This document shows positions 58,849-64,000 of a stretch of 64,000 nucleotides of DNA, in pieces. A program made the translations under genes and the position numbers. The notes under the pieces are model-generated. The model was given only the letters and a program-made list of their open reading frames with translations, was not told the origin of the DNA and did not search any database. Source of the DNA: Cyathus striatus (taxonomy: Eukaryota; Basidiomycota; Agaricomycetes; Agaricales; Nidulariaceae); the NCBI GenBank assembly GCA_025738555.1, contig JAOVFP010000005.1, forward strand, positions 3,224,001-3,288,000, read 5' to 3'. Numbering within the stretch: position 1 is the first letter of the stretch; every line of letters starts with the position of its first letter.

Positions 58849-61020
58849 TCATAATGGGAGGGGTCTGGCCCAGCTCTCTGTTGTTGGGTCGTTGAAGTTG
58901 AACACAAATGGCTGTATAATGTCTGGAATGTCAATTTTGGATAAGAGGTCTTTTTGTGGCGGGTATATTCCCCTGGATGGGTTGTCAGCTGGGTTGTTCT
59001 TGCTTGATACATATCTCGTGTGTACTGTAGTGCCATTTTGCTCACATATTTCATGTATTCGTCTGAATACCTCGTTGATCCTCCAGCTTCTACTTCTTCC
59101 TGCCCACCAACCTTCGACCACTCCTGTGTTGTTGCCATATACCTTGGCTTGCTCCTTGTTGCCGTTGATTCATTTTTCAAGTATGATTGTGATGATGAGG
59201 AGCTCGAAGCCAACTGCTTCAGCCCATCTGATGTCTCATCCATCTGTTTGCCATTTCAGATGTAGTCTCCATGCTTGCCACCTTTGCCTGATTGTGATAC
59301 CAATGCCAAAACCAGAGCTTGCATCTGAATAAGCATTGATGTCTGCCAGTGGGGTTGGTGCAGGGATTTTTCGTGATAATGTTGGCCCCCTGAGCTGTCT
59401 TTCCCACCAAATAAGATCATCCTCTGTGTGTTTTGGTGGAAAGTGTGGAGTGAATGGACTGTTATGGTATGTTCCCAGCATCGCTTTGAGTTTTGTAAGA
59501 TATGCTCTGCCTTTGGGAATGATGAGTGTAACATGGAGCAGTTTTCCATATAGCTTTTGTACTTCTTCCAAAGTATGCTGTTTTCGCATTCTCCAGTCTG
59601 TGATTGCCTGTATGTATTTGTCTCGCTTCTTTTCCAGTAATGAGACAGTTTTGCAATCCAAGTCCCAGCTAAAACCCAGAAAAGGTACCACAGGTTGGAA
59701 TAAGATCATCTTGGTGCTTTCCCATACTGTACCCAGCTGGTTAGATAGCTCATCAATGTCTGCATCACTGTAGCAATAGGTTTCTTCTTGTATGATTGCT
59801 CTTCTCTTTTCCCAAGCCAAGTCTCTGAACTCTGCACGCATATCTTCATCATATTCTTCTGGCCTCCCATCCGGCATGTTTCTCCCCTTGTACCATATTC
59901 TAGATCACTCGTGAACTTGCCCTCCACTTTCTGTAATTTCTTTCCTCCATTCTTTTCTCTGTTCATTGTATCTTGCAAGGTGTTCTTGCAGTATCCAAAT
60001 GAAGATGTGGTCATCCACCCATCTCGATGCTGGGCCCATTCCACTGTGTCTGACGATTTCGAGTGCTGCATCTGCTGTTTCACCATACACTCCTCCCACT
60101 GAGGTAATCCCAAAGTTATTGCTGGTGTTAATTGCATAGCTATCTTCTCCTTTAAGTCTGACCACCAGCCTGGGCCACTGGTTTGGGTGAGCTGGAATTG
60201 TTCTATATGCTTCTGCAACGTCTCTAATTGATGCTTGTGATCCAGGTGGAAGTCTTGACACCAGTAAGCATATTGTGGAGAAGGTTCCCCATGTACATGG
60301 GAAATATGCAGCATTAATGTGTGAATTAATGGATTCCACTCCTGCAACTGGTTTGTATGGGGAGGAGAAATTATGTATGGCACGATATCTTCCTGCTGGG
60401 CCAGATTTTGGGATAAGGGAGATTGGGGATGATTGGAAGGGCCCAATAAGCACTTCTGTTTGACATTGTGTGAGTGGTCCCAAGTATCTTCCACTTCTGA
60501 ATTCCTTTTCAGTGATGTCCTTGTGTGCTGCGTCATGTTGATGGACTGATTTGTGATTTGGTGGTGTATGTGTTCTGACAATGGAAGGAATGCCAAAATG
60601 GAAGCCTCGGCATAAGCCTTCCACCACTCTATTATATTTTCCCTCCAACCTGGCTGCTCGTAACAACTTTTCCCACTTTGCACCCTTGTATGGTGTGAGG
60701 GGTTCATAACTTCTCTGCTCGAGGACATCTCTGAGCACCATGGTCTGTGTTTCCACATCCTGAACAGCAGTGTCTTTCCGGGTGGGATGTGTCTCAGCAT
60801 CCCAGAGGCATTTGCCACTGGAAGCATATGCTGTCGCCATTGGGTTTGGTAAGCTTTCTGTTTTCTCCTCATATTGCCCATGATTTGGTAAATCCATCCC
60901 ATAGTTGGCATTTGTCGCATTTGGAGAACTCATGTTTGTGGCATCCCAGGCAAACAGCACAAGCGGTGATGCTCTGTGGTTTCACTGTGCCTTTTTGAAA
61001 AAACCTGTTGTTTCTGGGTG
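58849..61020 (-). pseudogene. Gag zinc-finger region, reverse transcriptase and RNase H of the DIRS-type element
   Basis: Upstream, CAVCLGCHKHEFSKC and LWDG (about 60960-60900), then CSGCGNTDHGAQRC in another frame, are the nucleic-acid-binding Cys/His blocks at the gag end. The reverse transcriptase (60700-59905) shows GFHFGIPSI, GRYLGPL, LIGPFQSSPISLIPK, INSHINAAYFPCTWGTFSTI, RDVAEAYRTIPAHPNQWP and the catalytic RWVDDHIFI. A shifted frame (59877-59236) carries PFLGFSWDLDCKTVSL and the RNase H start AYSDASSGFGIGI. The RNase H end, RYVSSKNNPADNPSRG, is at about 59030-58985. Confidence 0.8.
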
Positions 61021-61299
61021 TTTCCTCTCTGGGCGATGGTGATTCGCTCTGCTGTCACTGGCTGTATCAGCTGGATGTTGTTCTGGCTCTTTTGGGTGAT
61101 CTGGAGTGTGAGTGGTCACCTCCTCGCCTCTTCTTTGGTGTGTCCAGCAGCATCTGTGAAGCTCGCAGCATTATTGCATTGAGCTATACTATTCCATCAT
61201 GTTGGTATTGGGGTTTTGTTGCATGGCATGGTGGCGATGGCAGTGGCATATATTATGTGTGGCATATGGCAGTAATTGCATGGCAGATATGGCGTAATG

Positions 61300-62804
61300 T
61301 GTTGGAATATCAGAGACATCCATATTCAAATGTCTCAATGATCCCCACTTGCGCCACTATGTTTCATGTATGTCTTCCATTTTATTCTATGCCGCCTACC
61401 TATGCCTTTTATGTACTACATATTTTGTATTTAAATTTGTACATTACATCATTTACCGTGTGCGTTTACCCCCACAATATACGCCGTCACCAGATTTTAT
61501 TAGAGCCTTCAACATAAACGCACAACCTCAGTGTCTTGTTCCTCGCCGCTACCGCTTTTCCCGTGCTTCTCTCTGCCACTGGGGGCCGAATCCCTGTCAT
61601 ATCGTCGCTCATCGTAACTGTCACCGTCACCACCGCCGTTGATTTATTGTCGTCGTTTTATCGTTGTTATCGTCGCTTGTACCGTATTTGCCGCCATGTC
61701 GTCAGACAACAAATTTGACAAACTCACCAAGGGAAATTATCAGGAATGGAAAATTTATATGGAAGCGCTACTTACTCGAAAGAGTCTTTTGGAGTATGTT
61801 GACAGAACCACGAGACATCCTGGGGGGACTGAAGGTTCTAAAAAGGTTAAGGATTTTTACAGGAGACAGGCTGAGACACGAGCCGAGATTATTCTTCACG
61901 TAACAGCTTCCCAACTCGTTCACTGCCGCGATTCGGACCCTTACAATATCTGGACTTCCCTCTCCAACATTCATTCATTCTGCAGTCAGTCCACTATTAT
62001 TTCACTCCGTCGTCGTTTCCATCGCATTCACCTCGAACGCTCCGAGACCATGCCCACCTATATTTCTCATGTCTGCCATCTCAGTTTTTTACTCGAAGAA
62101 ACTGGAGTCCAGGTTAGTGACGACGAATATATTATCACCATCACTGCAGGACTTCCCCATTCATATGACCCTTTCCTGATCTCAATTGACACACTGCCAG
62201 ATTCAGAATACACGCTCGCAAATGTCATCGTGCACCTTAATAATGAATACCAGCGCCAACATATGTATTCAACCTCTCCCCGTATATCAACCTCTTCCTC
62301 TGTGCCTGTTGATGAAGCCATGGCCATTGTGCCATCATCTTCCAGTTCTTCTTCTCGTCTTAGCCAGATCACCTGCTTCTTGTGTGGCAACAAGGGTCAC
62401 TATCAAATCAATTGCCCATCTCGCACTGCCACCTCCACATGACCCACCCCATCAATGCCCTCTGTCAAATCTCAGGAACAAGCTGCATCCGCTGAGGGAA
62501 TTGATACTGACGACAAATTTTAGGCTTCCGGGGGTGTATGTTTTCTTTTTTATATTTGTTTTATGATCATTGCACCATTTGCGGGGGTGTGTTGGAATAT
62601 CAGAGACATCCATATTCAAATGTCTCAATGATCCCCACTCGCACCACTATGTTTCATGTATGTCTTCCATTTTATTCTATGCCGCCTACCTATGCCTTTT
62701 ATGTACTACATATTTTGTATTTAAATTTGTACATTACATCGTTTACCATGTGCGTTTACCCCCACAATATACACCGTCACCAGATTTTATTAGAGCCTTC
62801 AACA
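61300..62804 (+). mobile_element. Gag-only LTR element, 1505 bp, recently inserted
   Basis: LTRs of 215 bp (61300-61514 and 62590-62804) begin TGTTGGAATATC and end CCTTCAACA. The 5-bp duplication TAATG flanks the element (61295-61299 and 62805-62809). A purine tract (GCGGGGGTG) sits just before the 3' LTR. The LTRs differ at about five sites, all transitions by eye. Only a gag gene is present; there is no room for pol. The interior is CpG-rich against a CpG-poor host. Confidence 0.92.
61696..62442 (+). CDS. Copia-type Gag with CCHC zinc knuckle
   Basis: 248 residues from ATG 61696, which sits in a good start context (GCCGCCATG) and matches the usual Gag opening (FDKLTKGNYQEWKIYMEALL). The N-terminal two thirds resemble the Copia-type gag-polypeptide (UBN2-like) fold: RAEIILHVTASQLVHCRD, IWTSLSNIHS, YISHVCHLSFLLEETGVQV, ITAGLPHSYDPFLISID, LANVIVHLNNEYQR. 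The C-terminus carries a zinc knuckle CFLCGNKGHYQINC (C-x2-C-x4-H-x4-C), which binds RNA. The frame is intact. The element would need protease, reverse transcriptase and integrase from an autonomous Copia relative. A longer in-frame start at 61639 is less likely. Confidence 0.88.
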   Translation: MSSDNKFDKLTKGNYQEWKIYMEALLTRKSLLEYVDRTTRHPGGTEGSKKVKDFYRRQAETRAEIILHVTASQLVHCRDSDPYNIWTSLSNIHSFCSQSTIISLRRRFHRIHLERSETMPTYISHVCHLSFLLEETGVQVSDDEYIITITAGLPHSYDPFLISIDTLPDSEYTLANVIVHLNNEYQRQHMYSTSPRISTSSSVPVDEAMAIVPSSSSSSSRLSQITCFLCGNKGHYQINCPSRTATST

Positions 62805-62855
62805 TAATGAAGGGTTCCATGTGTGGATGTAGTGGGGAGGGGAAATGATTTATTG

Positions 62856-63839
62856 TCAGTCATGTTCTTTTTCCTGGTTATGGATTTGGATATTACTGAT
62901 CTCTTTTGCACAATCTGATCCTTTCTGTATCACAATATCCTGGTGGATTTGTTTTAGCAGGTTATCATTGATTATCCCCAGATTCATGCCCCTCCCAACT
63001 TCCATACGATCATACCATTCTCTTCTCATTATGGCCTGGTATTTTACAATTGCCTCATCACCATATTCCTCTTCCCTTATTGGGTGTGTGTCTAAACACC
63101 TGAAGAAATTGGAGAGGGCCTGTATGATATGTGCTGGCCATAGTGTCTTCCCCAGTTCTAGCATCTGCCTCATCATTGCATGGCGTGCAATGTTTACCTC
63201 CCCCCAGGTTAATTCTGTATCCTGGCAGATATTCTTCAGGGGTTTTATTGCGGAGAGTGGTTGGAGTGCAATTATGCCATTGGCACCTGTCTTGAGGCCT
63301 AATGTATCTGTTGAGTTGGTGGAGCATTCACCTTGTGCTAAGCTACACCCACGTGGGGTGAAGTAGTCAATTTCCACATATTCTTTGTCCTTGAGTTTGT
63401 TAATTGTGTATTGGGCTGGTCTGTTTAAGGGCATCACATCAATGCCTACATTTGGGTCAAATATGAAGGGTTTGGCTTTTGTTGGTCTGGTGTCCTCCTC
63501 TTCCTCATGTCGGTGTCTTAGCTGGGGACTTGGTTCTCTGCTAGCTTCTTGTCACCTTCTGTTGTCTCTTCTCTGTTCACCGTCATTTTGTCCTGGCAGA
63601 TTAGATTCCTCTTCTTCTTGTTGGCATTGCCTCTCCTTGTTTTCTGCCTGTACCTGTGCCTCCCATGCTGCTACTTTCTTTCGTTGGGTTGCATGCCATG
63701 TCATTACTAGTTTCTCGATAGCTTCCTCATCTGTCATTTGTTCATTTCCCCCTTTGGCCATGTTACACATGTCTTCAAAAATTTCCCCACTAAAGTCTGG
63801 GCATGTTTCACCTGATGGGTCTGTTTCGATTCTAGGCAT
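62856..63839 (-). pseudogene. Gag of the DIRS-type element
   Basis: Starts MPRIETDPSGETCPDF (63839), with a coiled, charged region (WEAQVQAENKERQ) and then, after one in-frame TGA at 63552 (CGA expected), EASREPSPQLRHRHEEEED. The conserved block is PAQYTINKLKDKEYVEIDYF, TPRGC and ELTWGEVNIARHAMM, down to NDNLLKQIHQDIV. Typical of the Gag of agaricomycete DIRS-like elements. The Cys/His part of Gag lies on the other side of the 61300-62804 insertion. Confidence 0.75.
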
Positions 63840-63943
63840 TATTATATGTTTAGGTCTGATTTATTAGTTTGTGTTGATACGGCTTGTTAATGAAAATTCT
63901 GATGAAGACTCTGCGCGCGTGCCGGTTGGGAACTTCTGAAGGT

Positions 63944-63991
63944 GGCAGGAAGGTGGTACGAGGAGAATTGGTCACATGTCACCTTCCTGCC
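63944..63991. repeat. Perfect 12-bp inverted repeat upstream of DIRS gag
   Basis: GGCAGGAAGGTG (63944-63955) and CACCTTCCTGCC (63980-63991) flank a 24-base loop. CpG-containing (GCGCGCGTGCCGG at 63913). May belong to the DIRS-type element terminus or to the flank. Confidence 0.6.
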
Positions 63992-64000
63992 GGAGTCGAA

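Larger units (their letters stand above)
57172..63839 (-). mobile_element. DIRS-type (tyrosine recombinase) retroelement, decayed
   Basis: Minus-strand order: gag (63839-62856), a gag zinc-finger region with reverse transcriptase and RNase H (about 61020-58849), then a tyrosine recombinase (about 58700-57580). The set and order match the DIRS-like elements I know from agaricomycetes. The 57172 boundary is where homology to the 14.95-kb copy stops; the upstream limit beyond 63839 is not defined. Split by the LTR element at 61300-62804. Confidence 0.8.

Noticed and set aside
58679..59332. 217-residue plus-strand frame opposite the DIRS-type element
   Set aside because: The minus strand encodes recognisable RNase H and recombinase motifs here; the plus frame is their shadow.

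Overview
The window reads as nuclear DNA of an agaricomycete (mushroom-forming) basidiomycete. The one conserved housekeeping gene, mitochondrial acetolactate synthase, is split by two introns of 57 and 58 bp. A local family of single-pass membrane glycoproteins is spliced with introns of 47-59 bp. The transposons (hAT, Ty3/Gypsy, DIRS-type tyrosine-recombinase elements, gag-only LTR elements) are of kinds I know from agaricomycete genomes. All family names come from reading motifs and from memory; no search was run.

Layout. 1-3.8 kb: non-coding, with a heavily decayed tandem array (about 11 units in 120-1835). 4.2-6.4 kb: ILV2. 7.9-20.7 kb: five paralogous membrane-protein genes (A-E). A-D are on the plus strand and E on the minus strand, converging on D. 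C carries a frameshift. Four of the five end in a PPxY-like C-terminus preceded by a short coiled coil. Between them lie repeats and a decayed gene fragment (13.65-15.07 kb) that recurs at 55.9-57.2 kb. 21-57 kb: a transposon graveyard with almost no CpG. 57.2-64 kb: a decayed DIRS-type element on the minus strand, interrupted by a young gag-only LTR element.

The transposon region can be resolved into dated nested insertions because many target-site duplications (TSDs) are still readable. Six elements have clean or nearly clean 8-bp TSDs, as hAT elements make: 21310-22548, 22914-27517, 29711-30969, 34577-35524, 49998-53128 and 53209-55028. Two short LTR elements with 5-bp TSDs (31615-32746 and 61300-62804) keep their CpGs and are young. 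Two solo LTRs of one family interrupt older genes: 34053-35533 splits a transposase-like gene and is itself interrupted by a hAT-type element, and 40809-41572 splits a Gypsy pol gene between reverse transcriptase and RNase H. At 49.9-55.8 kb a repeat copy holds a 3.1-kb hAT-type element and then a TA-flanked mariner-like relic, which holds a hAT-type element, which holds a 344-bp TA-flanked MITE.

Between 36.7 and 40.1 kb lies a block of simple and palindromic repeats: a GTGTGACA array, a 32-bp minisatellite, three 19-bp palindromes, about 20 copies of a 25-bp hairpin module in purine-rich DNA, a tRNA-like sequence and a 46-bp inverted repeat. This block, the PPxY membrane-protein cluster and the repeat whose core is inverted in place between 13.3 and 49.6 kb are the features least explained by standard annotation.
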